A stretch of DNA of 64,000 bases from Medicago truncatula (GCF_003473485.1 NC_053049.1:30029292-30093291), one strand, 5' to 3'; positions 1 to 12,359 are shown, counted from the stretch's first letter. The notes: generated by a model from the sequence alone, not told the origin. Program-made: numbers and translations.

Positions 1-1011
1 ATCAATAGGAATTAAATCCACCTCACCAAAAGCCCCCACTTTTCTAACTAACAAGTTGCCACCATGCCTATCCGTGTTAAGAATCCTAATGTCTAATATC
101 CCTATACGATGCACAGCAGTAACAGGGAAGCCAGATGTCCCATAGTCACTTGCATCAAAATCATGAGGTATGAACTGCTGCAGTGATGCAATCTTGCTAA
201 CCACCTTCTTACTCTGGATGTTTTTCCCATTGACACCATCGTTGACATTGAATATTGAGTGAGTAATCTTCACCAAGGCAGTTGGAGGCACTCTTGCAAA
301 ATGACCATAGTCAAGTAGATAAGCAGCAACTTCCCTGAAGCCAGTTTCCCCAACCCGAACTGAACGTTTCAACCCTGGTTGTCCAAGAGCCTTGCCAACA
401 AAACCTTTCGGATTGTTAGGGGCAAAAGGCTCCTCATCTGTTGGTTTCACTATTGCAACACTCTCGCCTCTTTTGTTCAGGAAGTAATATGCACCTCCAA
501 GCCCACTATTTACTGGAATTGGATCTATCCCCATCTGCATTGCCTTCACAATGTCCTTGACCATATGCTTCATAACATCCAGGCTACTTGATTGCCCTAC
601 TATCTCAATAGGACCACTCTTATCTTTTTGCTGCATATCTCGTCCAGTGGGTGACAAGCATGGAGTTGATGAACTTCTGTGCATAAGGTTACGCGTAAGA
701 AGAAGGGCAGTATCATTCCGAACAGAACTAAGGTCATTGTTCAAGACAACATCCCCAAAAGTTAGAGAGCTCTCTTCAGTTGGGACATTAAGCGCAATCT
801 GCAACCTCCTCTTCACAGTATGAGCATTGTCACTACGATCCAATTCCATGCCCAATACACACCCAGATTCAGTTTGCACAAAAACTCTTCTCCTCCCACT
901 AGATTGTCTCCCCCCCATGCTCTTTTTCTCAATGTACTCTCTACCAAGTGGACTACGAAATAAAGCAACAGCCATTTGGGTTTGGACAGGGCTGTCCGAT
1001 TTACGAGACAT
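1..1011 (-). CDS. Phosphatidylinositol 4-kinase gamma, N-terminal part (cut by window edge)
   Basis: The frame reads uninterrupted for 337 codons from the ATG at 1009-1011 to the window edge. Residues about 42-110 look like a single ubiquitin-like domain. The PI3/4-kinase-like catalytic region begins near residue 165 (GLGGAYYFLNKRGESVAIVKP), continues through PKGFVGKALGQPG (201-213), and reaches the catalytic-loop motif LNTDRHGGNLLV with D314 and N319. This pattern is characteristic of plant type-II-like PI4K gamma proteins, which carry ubiquitin-like domains and for some of which protein-kinase rather than lipid-kinase activity has been reported. The N-terminal MSRxxDSPVQTQMAVA resembles the Arabidopsis PI4K-gamma-5/7 subgroup from memory. 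The C-terminal part lies outside the window. No intron is seen in the coding part. The family call is firm; the exact paralogue is inferred. Confidence 0.93.
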   Translation of the reverse strand, partial: MSRKSDSPVQTQMAVALFRSPLGREYIEKKSMGGRQSSGRRRVFVQTESGCVLGMELDRSDNAHTVKRRLQIALNVPTEESSLTFGDVVLNNDLSSVRNDTALLLTRNLMHRSSSTPCLSPTGRDMQQKDKSGPIEIVGQSSSLDVMKHMVKDIVKAMQMGIDPIPVNSGLGGAYYFLNKRGESVAIVKPTDEEPFAPNNPKGFVGKALGQPGLKRSVRVGETGFREVAAYLLDYGHFARVPPTALVKITHSIFNVNDGVNGKNIQSKKVVSKIASLQQFIPHDFDASDYGTSGFPVTAVHRIGILDIRILNTDRHGGNLLVRKVGAFGEVDLIPID

Positions 1012-2290
1012 CAACAGAGGTGGCCGTGGAATAAAGCTTCTTCCGTCCCAAGAAGTCGCCAAACTCCAGAGCCAAGAGCACTTGTTTGAAAACAATCTTT
1101 AGTACCCCAAAGATCATTAATGAAAATGAAAAGTTCCCGGAGTAAAGGAATTGAAGGAGTAAAGCAAGATCAGAGACAGACACTAGCTGACACCTACATC
1201 AAGGCCATCACAAGGCGAGGTTTATGTGACACCACAAAAGCTGCAAATTCATGAAGATTCTATCAAAATTCTCAGAGCATAACATTACAAATCTGAAGCT
1301 GAATAAACTTAGTTCTGCAAGAATAACACAAATTCCAAAATTCATTAACAGCAAGTAACAGATCAAACAAATTACAACTCAAAGTACTCACGACTACATA
1401 CTGCGAACACCATGATCATGCTAGCATGAAAAGACACCACAGATTTAACACACTTACAAAGCGCACAGATTCAAATGCCATTAAATTCAAATCAAATCTA
1501 TTTGAAATGGTCCTGATTTGATCATAAAGTCACCCATTAAGAATCCCCAGCGCAAATCGCATGATAACAATCCTATCTGATACATAGAGATCGCCAAATT
1601 GAACTTTGTTCCATTGAATAAAGACATTCGCCACTTACAAGACATGGTGGATCAAACCTGGGATAACATGCTTAAGGAACCTTGTTTGTCAATATTTTCA
1701 AATACAGTAAAAAAAAAACACTAGATATAATTACAATTAATTAAAAAAATATAAAACATTACACTTTATAATTTGATTTTAACTAATTTCACAAATTAAC
1801 CTGTTTCTTTTCGAATCTTTATCTTATCAAAGATATATTATCTAAAATTTATCTCTTCACTCCTTTTTCACTAACTCATTCATCAATATAAAACACATAA
1901 GTTATATTTGATTAAGAAAAATAACACAAACTAATCCAAAATTAATAAACTCATAAGTAGCATTTTAAATCAGGAAGAAGAAGAAAATCAGTAAATAATA
2001 ACAATATTATATAAATAAAATAAAAAAGAGAAAGAACGATCGCAATACCACGTGATTGAATCAAGAAATTAGTGAATACGCCATGAGGTAGAAAGTGAAG
2101 AAGAGAATGTGAGATCCGAACAATCTTCAGAATAACCGTCGAATTGTTCGGATAATGGAAGAAACGAAAGAAGAGAATCGTATAAGAGACTCGTTCGAGT
2201 TAACTCAGAAGATATTTCAGTTACAAAGCGCGCTCTTGTGTTTCTTCTTCTTCTTCTTGTTTGGTCTGAGATATGATATGGATATTTCAG
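1012..2290 (-). other. Probable 5' leader (with possible 5'-UTR intron) of the PI4K-gamma gene
   Basis: No other gene is seen between the kinase start and about 2290. On the minus strand a pyrimidine/GAA-rich stretch near 2160-2260 (runs of CTT on the plus strand) resembles a plant 5' UTR, and the AT-rich stretch 1680-2040 resembles an intron. The precise transcription start and splice sites could not be fixed by eye. Confidence 0.4.
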
Positions 2291-2495
2291 AACAAGAAGG
2301 AACGTTTTTTAACCCAACGCTTGAATCGTAACCGTGGTTAACAAATCGTAACCGTGGTTAACAAACAAACTTGACCGACTTCTCTTTCTTGAGGAAATGG
2401 AAGAGTCTAGAATATGGAATTACGAGCGTTGGATTTATGAGATATTGGCCGTTGGTTTGGTGGCACGTGGAGAGAATGGATTGGAAGGTCACGTG
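2049..2495. promoter_or_regulatory. Promoter region with three G-box (CACGTG) cores and a 19-bp direct repeat
   Basis: Palindromic CACGTG cores lie at 2049-2054, 2464-2469 and 2490-2495; the last two are only 26 bp apart. A tandem pair of ~19-bp units with core GTAACCGTGGTTAAC lies at about 2327-2364. G-boxes are bound by bZIP and bHLH factors in plants. The sites sit just upstream of, or at the start of, the PI4K-gamma leader, so they probably serve that gene; no gene is seen on the other side. Confidence 0.5.
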
Positions 2496-2599
2496 GGAGA
2501 TGACCGTCAAAGAGGAAAGTGGCAGAGAATGAATGGAGCCACTTTTTTGTCACAGTTTAGGGATAATCTATTATTACTACTATTATGCTAGCAGTGCTA

Positions 2600-3060
2600 A
2601 CTTGTCTATGTGAAAATACCGATATTACCCTTGTCACCATACTATCCTTTTCTTCTGTTTTTTGGATTAAACAAAGAATACGGCTAGATACAATGTTCAT
2701 AGACAGTATTATTATTACATAACTACTATTTCTTTTATGGTAACAGTTATGATAGTATTCATTAATTACGCAAGGAACTATGATTTAATTTCTGTCACGA
2801 CACAGCTTCCGACAATAGTTTGATGCATATAGTGTGTGTGTGTCTGTGAATACAAACTTTAGTTGCTCTCAATTATGTGACCATGTAGATATTTAAAAAA
2901 TAAATTGGAACAACGATAAAATATAATTGTATGAATATGGAAAACTTTATGGCATAGAAAATCTTATTTTACTCTTCTCATATTACAGAATTCACCTTAA
3001 TATGTTTAAAGAGCAACTGAATAACGTAAAAACTAAAAACTACGGTTCAATAATGAAAAA
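2600..3060. other. Intergenic AT-rich DNA, no gene seen
   Basis: I see no conserved coding frame, RNA gene or clear transposon end here. A short TG run lies near 2833-2845. Confidence 0.5.
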
Positions 3061-4200
3061 TGAAATACAAAGTCTCTGGTCATCAGTGAGTTAATTTCCT
3101 TCAATACTGCACATTCCCGCCATGAAGTAGCCATCTAAACCCCATCATGAAGCAAGTTTGATCTCAAACTAGATTTGGGAAGGATTTTACCCAAAACTTC
3201 AATTCTTAGATTTATTAAATTTCCACATCAAAATGAAAAGTTGAATATTTCAATTGATGGCCAAGGCTCGTAGTTGTAGTTTCCTCAGGAGTCAAGTGCC
3301 CTTTCCTTCTCAGAGTTCTCTCTCTCTTCCCACCACCATAGAGAATCATATCTACTTAGACTTTAAGATTGATATACCTGTGAGTAGAATAAACTAAAAA
3401 ACATGAAAATTTGTTTTGGACAACTTCGTATGGAACTAAGTAGTGTGTAGAAATCTGTCGCAAAGAAAATGGTAATATGGGCTAGTGCAACTTACATGCT
3501 ATCATGTGTGGAGCAGAATGATTTGTTGCAAATACCAAGGTTCTGCAAGTCTAGTACGATTTGTTTTAATAAGATGAAAGGCAGATGCTTCGACATTTTT
3601 GTTAATTCAAGATCTCTTCCCAACTGCAAATTAATAGCAACCCGATTAACCTTGGTTCAGCTTTTGTGAAGTCTACTAATAGTTCATGTATTTTCCAATA
3701 CAAGGAAAAGTTTATGTTTGAGCAAGAATGACATCATTAAAAAACAACGATGAGCATATGAACTGAAGAAAATGACTACGCCTATAAGTGCAATCTCACA
3801 ATCATTGTCAATTAAATACATGCATAGCATACAGCTTAGGCATGATTGTTCAATGAACGGAGTAACTTGCGCCAACTTTTCCTGTCGGCCACAATTAAAA
3901 GGTATAAAAGGAAAGAGGAAAAACAAGTCACAAACAATTTAAGTTAGGGTTGAACAAAGTAGGCTCAGATTCGCCTTTATTCAGATAGAAGAGAGAGGAG
4001 GTTTGCAAAGGCTGCATCAACAGCAACTGTACAAAGAACCACAAGGGTAATTTCACACAGATAGAGTCACCTCGCCAGAAAAACAACTCTTCACTCAATG
4101 TCTGATTAAATTGCTAAAATTATCATCACTGCCAAGTTATCCAAGAAGAAGAGGAAGAAACAGAAGTTGAAACAGACAGAGAAGGTTCTGATCAAGCAAT

Positions 4201-4234
<34 letters not shown>
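4201..4234. repeat. GA dinucleotide microsatellite
   Basis: A nearly pure GA run lies directly after the first A unit of the array. Confidence 0.9.
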
Positions 4235-4235
<1 letters not shown>

Positions 4236-4255
4236 ATGTTGTGTTTGTGTAGAGA

Positions 4256-4312
4256 GTTACAACAACAGCCAAGCTTTATCCCACTAAGTGGGGTCGGCTA
4301 TACATGAATCAA
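4256..4312 (-). mobile_element. SINE-like 3' tail ending in TTG-type repeat
   Basis: On the minus strand the stretch reads AGCCGACCCCACTTAGTGGG, then GATAAAGCTTGGC and a short TTG-rich end. This matches, from memory, the 3' end common to several plant SINE families with (TTG)n tails. Only the tail is present. Confidence 0.5.
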
Positions 4313-6386
4313 ACAACGCCAGTGTGCTATCAAAAACCATGTCTGTTTGTGTAGAGAGCTGTAGCAAAATTTCACTAAGAAGGATCATTGACTTGCATGA
4401 AAACAGGGAGGAGCAAAAGCTCTCAAGACAACCTTGACTCTCTGAGTGTGAGCCTCATACTTAAACTAACAGGTGATCAGTACAAACCTAACTGCAGGTT
4501 TTCAGAGGAATGCTCAGATTCACCTTTTTCACAAACAAGAGGAAGAAGAGAAAAACCTCATCATGGCTGCGGTATCAGTATCTATAGAATAAACCACAAC
4601 AGTGGTATTTTCAAACAGACACTGAATCACCTTGCCAGTACCAAGGCTCTTCAACCTCTTGTCTGATCTAAAAGTAGAAAACAACATCACAGCTTCCTTG
4701 TGTCTTCTATATTATGGCAAAATATTTTGCATTCTACCAGAAACAAATCATATCACAGATCAAATGTCGATGGTGATAAGTTGATTATAAAACAAATGAA
4801 CCGCGTTAAATGAAAATGGCACTCAGTTACAAAACACCACAAAATGAAAAATTACAGATAAAGAACTGACCGTTAAAGATAGGAGAGTACTGGATCCTCC
4901 AGTTTTCTGTTTATGTATATCTTAAAAATTTACAGTAATGGTCGAGCTCAACCATCTACCACTTCCTCTTCAACATTTTCCTTTGTAATTAAAGCGAAAT
5001 AGATTTGTGGCATTTGCTTTGAGTGGGGAATGTTAGGCTTGAAATGAAGCATTTTGGGCTTCTTTGAGTATTGGGCTTGGGTGAGTTGTGTGAAATTTTT
5101 TAAACCCATACAGCCACTACATACGAATAGCTCAAAGGATCATGTTCTGAGGGAGGATCGGACAATGGCTTCTTCTAAACCTATTGACTTAATGCAGATA
5201 AGCCAGTTTCAGTTTTGGAAAACAATGGCGAAAATTCACAAAGTAGATTTGGGAAGGCTTTCTGAGGCGTCCGTTCTTCTCTCTGCTTAGTATAAACCCC
5301 CGGCAGTAAATTGATATCCAACAGTGTTGAAGCTTCGTCAGGAATTAAGTGCCCTTTTCTACTCAAGAGTCTTTCTCTTTCCACCATGGCAAGCATATCT
5401 GCATAGCTAAATAAATTTCAAGAATAAAACAATTGTTTGAGTGCATAATTTTATATTTGATGGGGCTCGTAAAATCAAGATAACGTTATTTTATTCTCCA
5501 ATATTTGAACCATATTTAATTTGATGATAATGTGGAACATAATTATATCTGATAGATCTCGTAAAATCAAGATAACTTTATTTTGAACAGTTTCGCTATC
5601 TTGATTTTACAAATTCTTCGATGATCAAATTTCTCTTTTGCGATATAACAAAATAGCTAGGTAGAGTGATCCACAAGTCATTTACTCATTTTCTTTATTT
5701 CTTTGTTAAAATTTCTGTAAGGAAAATTGTGAAGGCATCAATGTTCAAAAGGACATAGAAAATAAAAAAGTCTCACGTTAATATATTAGCATTTAAATCC
5801 AAATTTGCATATTATGCAAAAAAAAAAAATATCAAAACAATAAATGAGCACGGAAATGGAAAAACAAAAACACTACTATGTGTGCAACCTCGTATCACTA
5901 TCAATAAAATACAAGCATATCTGGAAGCAAAGGAATGATTGTTGAATGAAAGGAGGAGTAATAAATATGTGCTAATTTTACTTTTGTCAAGATTTAAAAG
6001 CAATTGATGAAAATTGTTATATGATTTGCATCAAAAAATGATTTTTGTAATACTGATATGTTTCCATTGTTAAATTTCGCTCAGTGGGAAACAAACAAAA
6101 ATTCTACCAAATAAAAAAAAAAAGGACCCAAATCCATTTGAGTTAGGGTTGAACAAAAGGAGGCTCAGATTTGCCTTTTCTCAGACAAAAGAGAAAGTTT
6201 GCAAAGGCTGCGTCAATATTTGTGCAAAGGACCCAAAGGGTAATTTCACACAGACACAAAGTCACCATGCCTGGAAACAGATCTTCACTCAATGTCTGAT
6301 TTCAGTTGCTGAAAACATCACTGCCTTGTTATCAAAGAGGAGAAGAAGAAGAAAGAAGCTCATAATTGAGACGAAGGGAGTATATA

Positions 6387-6388
<2 letters not shown>

Positions 6389-6422
<34 letters not shown>

Positions 6423-6426
6423 TGTG
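6389..6426. repeat. TATG tetranucleotide microsatellite
   Basis: TA steps pass into about eight tandem TATG units directly after the A unit at 6161. Confidence 0.85.
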
Positions 6427-7630
6427 TGTATATGTGAAGAGCTGTTGACAAATTTTGCTGAGAAGGATCATCGGCTTGCCCAGCAACTCAGAGTAGCAAC
6501 AGTCTCGAGACAACCTTACCTCTGAGTGTGGAGCCTCATACTTAATCTAACGACTAATGAGTGTGTAAACCCTGATTGCAGGTTTCATAGGAAGGCTCAG
6601 ATTCACCTTTTTCTCAAACAAGAGGCAGAAGAGAAGAGCCTCGTCATGGCTGCATAACCAGTATCTGTACAATGGACCACAATGGTATTTTCAAACAGAT
6701 AATGAAACACCTTGCCAGTAATAAGGCTCTTCACCCTGTTGTCTGATTTAAAAGCTGAAAACAACATCACTGCCTCATGTCCTCTATCAAGAAAAATAGT
6801 TGACACAAATCATGTCACCGAAGAAATGTGCAAGTAGTGGAGAGGCTTAACAAGTGCAAAATAGAGAATTTGACAGAGATAACCAAATATGAATTGTGTT
6901 AAAGTACCTAAGAAGTTATTACTTATTAGAACATGAGTAGCATGCTTCGCCTCAAACCATTTTAACATCGAAGACATCTATTCATCTGCATTCAACATAA
7001 AAGAAAAATGCACTTAGCCAAATAAAACAACACAACGAAACGAAATAGAAGGTATAAAATGTAAACACTAACCATTTGATGTCCAAGACTCGAAGTACTA
7101 TAGTTTCCTCAGGACTTAGACGACTGTTCTTTCTAAGAGTCAATCTCTCTCCACCATGGACAGGCATATCTAAATAAATTTCCTGAATGAAATTATAGTC
7201 GAGTACAATGCATCCAACATTAATTTGACTGTTGGAAACAAGCGAAATTCAACAAAACAGATGAAAGAGAGGGAAAAAGATCCCAAAAAAAATTAATGGT
7301 TGAACAGAGGAGGCTCAGATTCGCCTTTTGTCAGACACAAAAGAGAAGAGGTTCACAAAGGCTGCATCAACAGAATCTGTGCAAAGGACCGCAAGGGTAA
7401 CTTCACACAGACACGGAGTTACCTAGCCAGGAAACAACTCTACACACATTGTCTGAATCCATTGCTTAAATTATCATCACTGCCCTGCTACCTACGAGGA
7501 TGAAGAAGTTTATATCCGGAACAGAAGAGGAAGTATGTGTGTGTGTGGGTAGCTGTTTGAAAATTTCACTGAGAAGGATCATTGGCATGCACATCAACTC
7601 GGAGGGGTGACACTTCTCATGGCCACCTAT

Positions 7631-7856
7631 TTTCTTATACCCATCTCCAGTTATCACATTCCGGGAAGAAAACCCGGAACCCTTTCTTATAAATAAAGTC
7701 CTCATTTTTTCTAACCATGCATTTGTTGAGGAATCATCATTCAAATCTTTATTAAACCCGTAGTGTGTTTCAATATCACGTGCGGACTTAGAAATTCCTC
7801 TGATTTGAAGATACTGATCGACCACAGATTGCAAGTCGTTAGCTTCCACTCCATGA
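7631..7856 (-). pseudogene. NRPE1-like (RNA polymerase V largest subunit) exon fragment
   Basis: On the minus strand this stretch encodes a segment with IRGISKSARDIETHYGFN, then WLEKMRTLFIRKGSGFSSR and VITGDGYKKI. These are hallmark sequences of the Pol V largest subunit just upstream of its catalytic aspartates. The frame is open but starts and stops abruptly inside array DNA: it replaces the stretch normally found between the A unit and the following B unit at 7897. It has no start codon context or splice continuation, so it is a captured fragment rather than a gene. It overlaps in content with the longer fragment at 10,290-11,012 but extends further toward the N-terminus. Confidence 0.85.
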
Positions 7857-8201
7857 TTTAGGAGAAGAAATTCCTAAATGCAGAGTTTCTAAGGAAGGCT
7901 CAGATTCACCTTTTTCTAAAACAAAAGGCAGAAGAGAAAAGTCTCACCATGGCTGCGTTATCAGTACCTGTAGAATTAACCACAAAGGTATTTTCAAACA
8001 GATTCTGGAACACCTTGCCAGTACTAGCTCTTCAACCTGTTGTCTGATCTAAAAGCTAAAAACAACATCATAGCCACCTTGTAGCCTCTATCAAGCAACT
8101 AACTACAGTACTAATGTATCAATGAAGTAATGTGCAAGTCAATAAGAGATTTAACAAGTGCTAAAACAGAGAACTTGATGCAGATAACATATTATATAAA
8201 A

Positions 8202-8665
8202 GGCTTAAATGCATTTTTCACCCCCTATGTTTCAAAAAGTTGCGAATTTGGCCCCCTTATAAAAAAAAAGGATATTTTGACCCCCTAACTTTTGGCCCTC
8301 TTTTGATTAGCTGATTTTGATAGAGACTATGCCAATTTTTCAGTCTCTGATGGTGTAAACTAGCATGGGGATAGAAGGATGCTGATAAGTGGAGTCCAAA
8401 CTGGCATATGGTGTCCAAACTGGCATGATAAGTGGAGTCCAAACTGATAAGTGGATCATTTTTTAGGGGGGCCAAAAGTTACACCATGCCAGTTTGGACT
8501 CCACTTATAAGCATCCTTCTATCCCCATGCCAGTTTACACCATCAGAGACTGAGAAATTGACATAAATCAGCTAATCAAAAGAGGGTCAAAATATCCATT
8601 TTTTTTATAAGGGGGCCAAAATCACAACTTTTTGAAACATAGGGGGTGAAAAGTGCATTTAAGCC
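8202..8665. mobile_element. Foldback MITE with 9-bp target duplication (Mutator-like)
   Basis: The ends GGCTTAAATGCA and TGCATTTAAGCC are inverted repeats, and most of the 464 bp folds back on itself (the GGGGG-containing arms near 8240 and 8620 match in reverse). The direct repeat TATATAAAA flanks it at 8193-8201 and 8666-8674. A 9-bp duplication with long inverted repeats is typical of Mutator-like MITEs. It has no coding capacity and inserted within array DNA. Confidence 0.85.
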
Positions 8666-9695
8666 TATATAAAACACAAAAAGCACGTTATATATAAAAC
8701 ACACAAAGCACGTTAAAAATACCTCAGAAGTAATTAGAAAAGGTGTGGCATGCCTCTCCAGAAACCATTTTAAGTTTAAACATCAAAAACCTTCAAACCA
8801 TATGCATTTACATCAAAGAAAATGTACCTAGACAAACAAAACACCGCAAAATGAAAAGTAAGAAAAGAAATAAACTACTAACTATTTGAGATAGAAGAGT
8901 TCTAAACCCTCAAGCTCTCTATTAAAATAAATAAAAATTGATTGATGACCAAGGCCACTATTAAAGTTTCCTTTTGTAGTACTTTTCTTTCCACCATGGA
9001 CAAGCATATCTAAATAAATTTAAAGAATGAATCAATAAAATACATCACTTCAAATGAAAACAACTAACAAACAAGTACTGTGTAGAAAAGAGTTGTGCCA
9101 GAAAATGATGATGTTGGTCTAGTGAAATACGGATATTATCATGAGTGCAGCATTAGGAATAAGGAATTGTGTACGTACAAAACATTGCAAATAGAAGGGA
9201 TGTATAGTACAATTTGTTTCCCTAAGTTAAAAGTTTTCATTATTTCATGAGTAAGATGGAGCACCCACCAACATTGTCTTGCCTTGTAAATCCTAAGTAT
9301 TTTCTTGGCCACATTCACAAGCGAGGATCAAACAATCACTCATAAGGATAAATAATTTTATGGTTTGCATTAAAAAATTAGTTTGGTGAGAAATGTGTTT
9401 CATCATTAAATTTGACTCGGTCGAAAACAAACAAAAATTAAACAAAAATGAAAAAAGGGGGAACAAAACCACGAACCCCAAACACGATTTGAGATGGGGT
9501 TGGAAAAAAGAAGGCTCAGATTCGCCTTTTCTCAGACAGAAGAGCGAAGAGGTTCCCAAGGGCTGCGTCAAAAACAGCATCTGTGCATAGTACAACAAGT
9601 GTAATTTCACAGACACAGAATCGCCTCGCCATGAAACATGTCTTCACCCAATGTCTGATTCAATTGCTGAAAATATCATCACAGCCTTGTTATCC

Positions 9696-9728
<33 letters not shown>

Positions 9729-10289
9729 CCAAACATTGCCTTGTTATCAAAAACGAAGAAGAGGAGCCTTTTTATCGCATCGGAAGTTATCTTACGATGC
9801 AATTGCTACGTAACTTCTGATCGTTTAAAACAGGGACCTATGAGCAATTGAAGGTGGCAGAAGAGCAATTTCTCAAATGGTTGTTCAAATATCATTTCTC
9901 TTATAAAAAATATGGACCCCAAACACAATTTGAGATGCAGGGGCTGAACAAAAGAAGGCTCAGATTCGGCTTTTGTCAGACAGCAGAAAGAAGAATTTCT
10001 CAAAGGCTGCGTCAAGCATCTGTACAAAGCACGAACAGTGTGACTTCTGGTACCCAATGTCACCCAAGTGCTACCCACTTGATACAGACACAAAATCGCC
10101 TCGCCATGAATAAACTTTCCATCCAACGTCTGAAACAATAGCAGAAAAGAACATCATTGCCTTGGGGAATAGATGAAGTAATAGTAAATGACTATATGTG
10201 TTGAGAACTGTTTACAAATTCCAGTGGGATGAACCATGGGCAACCACAACAACTCTCACTCAAAACAGCCTTAACTGCAAACGAGAAAC

Positions 10290-11012
10290 GAGAAAGGCAA
10301 AGCACACTGCAAGATTTGAATAGATGTCCAATAAGAATCACCGGTGCTGGCCTTGAGTAAAGCAGGCATAGGCAAAGGCAGTGAAAGAAACATAGCCATT
10401 TGATTTGCTGCTGCTCTATCCAAAACTCTTGACTAGCATCTTGAGAGACAATAATGAATCAGAAGATAACTGAAGGTTAAGATTACCACTATAAGAGCTG
10501 AGAAGTTGTTTCTCTACAGAGAAAAGCTCTAAAACCTCAGCTTTAGCAGCGAGTGACTGGGGATAAAATAAATGGACACAGTCACCATCAAAATCCGCCC
10601 CTAGGGGTCCACATATTAGTGGATTAATTTTGACTCTGGTCGTCATGGATATATACCACAAGCGCTTGCAAGGAGTGCTTGTGGGTAGTTGGCAGTCTGT
10701 TGATGAAAACAGTATCCCCGTCCATAATCCTCCGTGCACTATCTGACCAGGTTTAAGATAAGTGTGCCCCTTTGAGCCCTCCCTCAGCGAGTAAGTTGAC
10801 ATACCTTCCTTGTATGTCAAGCACAAGTTTTCATCAACCAACTTCTGTAAATAATGGATGTTAAGAATGCTGACTCTTTCCTCAAATGTGATCCTTTGGG
10901 CAACCTCAAGCGGAATTCCAACTTCGTTTATTTTCTTATACCCATCTCCAGTTATCACAGTCCGGGAAGAAAACCCAGAACCCTTTCTTATAAATAACGT
11001 CCGCATTTTTTC
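10290..11012 (-). pseudogene. NRPE1-like catalytic-region fragment with frameshifts
   Basis: The minus-strand reading goes from EKMRTLFIRKGSGFSSR through VAQRITFEERVS, YLQKLVDENLCLTY, GSKGHTYLKPGQIVH, KINPLICGPLGADFDGD (catalytic aspartate motif at about 10,581-10,601), CVHLFYPQSLAAKAEVLELF and on to LDRAAANQMAMFLSLP and WTSIQILQCALP near 10,290. This is the Pol V (NRPE1) largest-subunit active-site region. A frameshift after IVH garbles about 30 residues and a compensating shift restores the frame before KINPLIC. A further one-base shift near 10,415-10,420 ends the long frame. The upstream junction at about 11,012 falls where the A-unit text (CTGAGAAAA) and the NRPE1 text (TAGAAAAAATG) are nearly alike. 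It is a broken insert in the array, not a working subunit. Confidence 0.88.
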
Positions 11013-12359
11013 AGACAGAAAAGTGAAGAGATTGGGATTGGGATGAATAAAAGAAGGCTCAGATTCGCCTTTTCTCAGACAGAAAAGTGAAGAGAATCCC
11101 AAGGCTGCGTCAAAAACAGCACCTGTGCAAAGTACAGTAACTGTAACTTCACACAGACACAACCATGAAACATGTCTTCACCCATTGTCTGATTCAATTG
11201 CTGAAAATATCATCGCAGCCTTGAGAAGAATAAGAAGTGAACAAAGCCTTGTTATCAAAAACGAAGAAGAAGAAGAAGAAGAAGAAGAGGAGCCTTGTTA
11301 TCGCAACGGAAGTTATCTTCCGATGGGATTAGTTCGTAACTTCAGATCGTTTAAAACAGAGGCCTGGGAATGAGCAATTTCATATGGGAGAAGAGCAATT
11401 TTCAACGACAGATCGTATAAACAACTCTCAACACAATTGTTGAGAGTTGTTTCCCCTCTTTGTTGTCGTGGTAGCCGATGATTCGTGTCGGTGAAATTTA
11501 TAAACAATTCTCAACACAATTATACGATCTGAAGTTACGAACTAATTCATGTCGGGAATGAGCAATTTCATATGGGAGAATGAGCAATTATACGATCTGG
11601 GAATGAGCAATTGTGTTGAGAGTTGTTTATAAATTTCACCGACACGAATCATCGGCTACCACGACAACAAAGAGGGGAAACAACTCTCAAAACAACCTTA
11701 ACTCTCTGGGTGTGATGCCTCGTACTTAAACTAATGACAAATGAGTGTGTAAGGCTCAGATTCGCCTTTTTTTCTCAAACAATAGGCTGAAGAAAAAAGC
11801 ATCAATCAGCATGGCTGCATTAACAATATTTGTAGAATAAACCACAAAAAATGAAATTTTCAAACAGATACCAAAACACCTTGCCAATATTACTACGAAG
11901 GTTCTTTCTTCAACCTATTATGTGATCTGTAAAAGCTGAAAACAAAATCACTGCCTCATTGTGTACTGTTATCTATCATGAAAACCAATTTTTTTAAATA
12001 AATCATATCAGAAAAGAAATGTGCATATCACTAAAGAGGTTCTTATATAAAATATTTGTGATTTGGGGTCAGATTCACCTTTTTGTATGAAAGCGAAAGT
12101 AATGCATGAATGTTGGAGTTGAATCATCCACCACAGCTTATTGTTCTCCTTCTTCAACGTTTCCCTCTCGCAAAACAACAATAGGGAAATGGTAGATCTG
12201 GAGTGTAATCAACCATTATTGTGCCCCCAATTACATGAACGTGCATCTGTGCCTGCTCAAGCAACTAAGTACAACAATAATGTATCACCGAAGAAATTTG
12301 CAAATCACATAATATATAAAACACACAAAGCATGTTAAAAATACCTCCGAACTAATTAG

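Noticed and set aside
1001..1183. 60-codon minus-strand frame over the start of the kinase gene
   Set aside because: It lies in a different frame from the kinase coding sequence and shows no family motif.
6149..6448. 99-codon plus-strand frame over an A unit
   Set aside because: Its C-terminus is translated TATG microsatellite, and the same frame is broken in the other A units.
10416..11162. 248-codon frame as a working RNA polymerase subunit gene
   Set aside because: It holds only an internal segment of a subunit several times longer, with a scrambled stretch from two frameshifts and an array-derived N-terminus.
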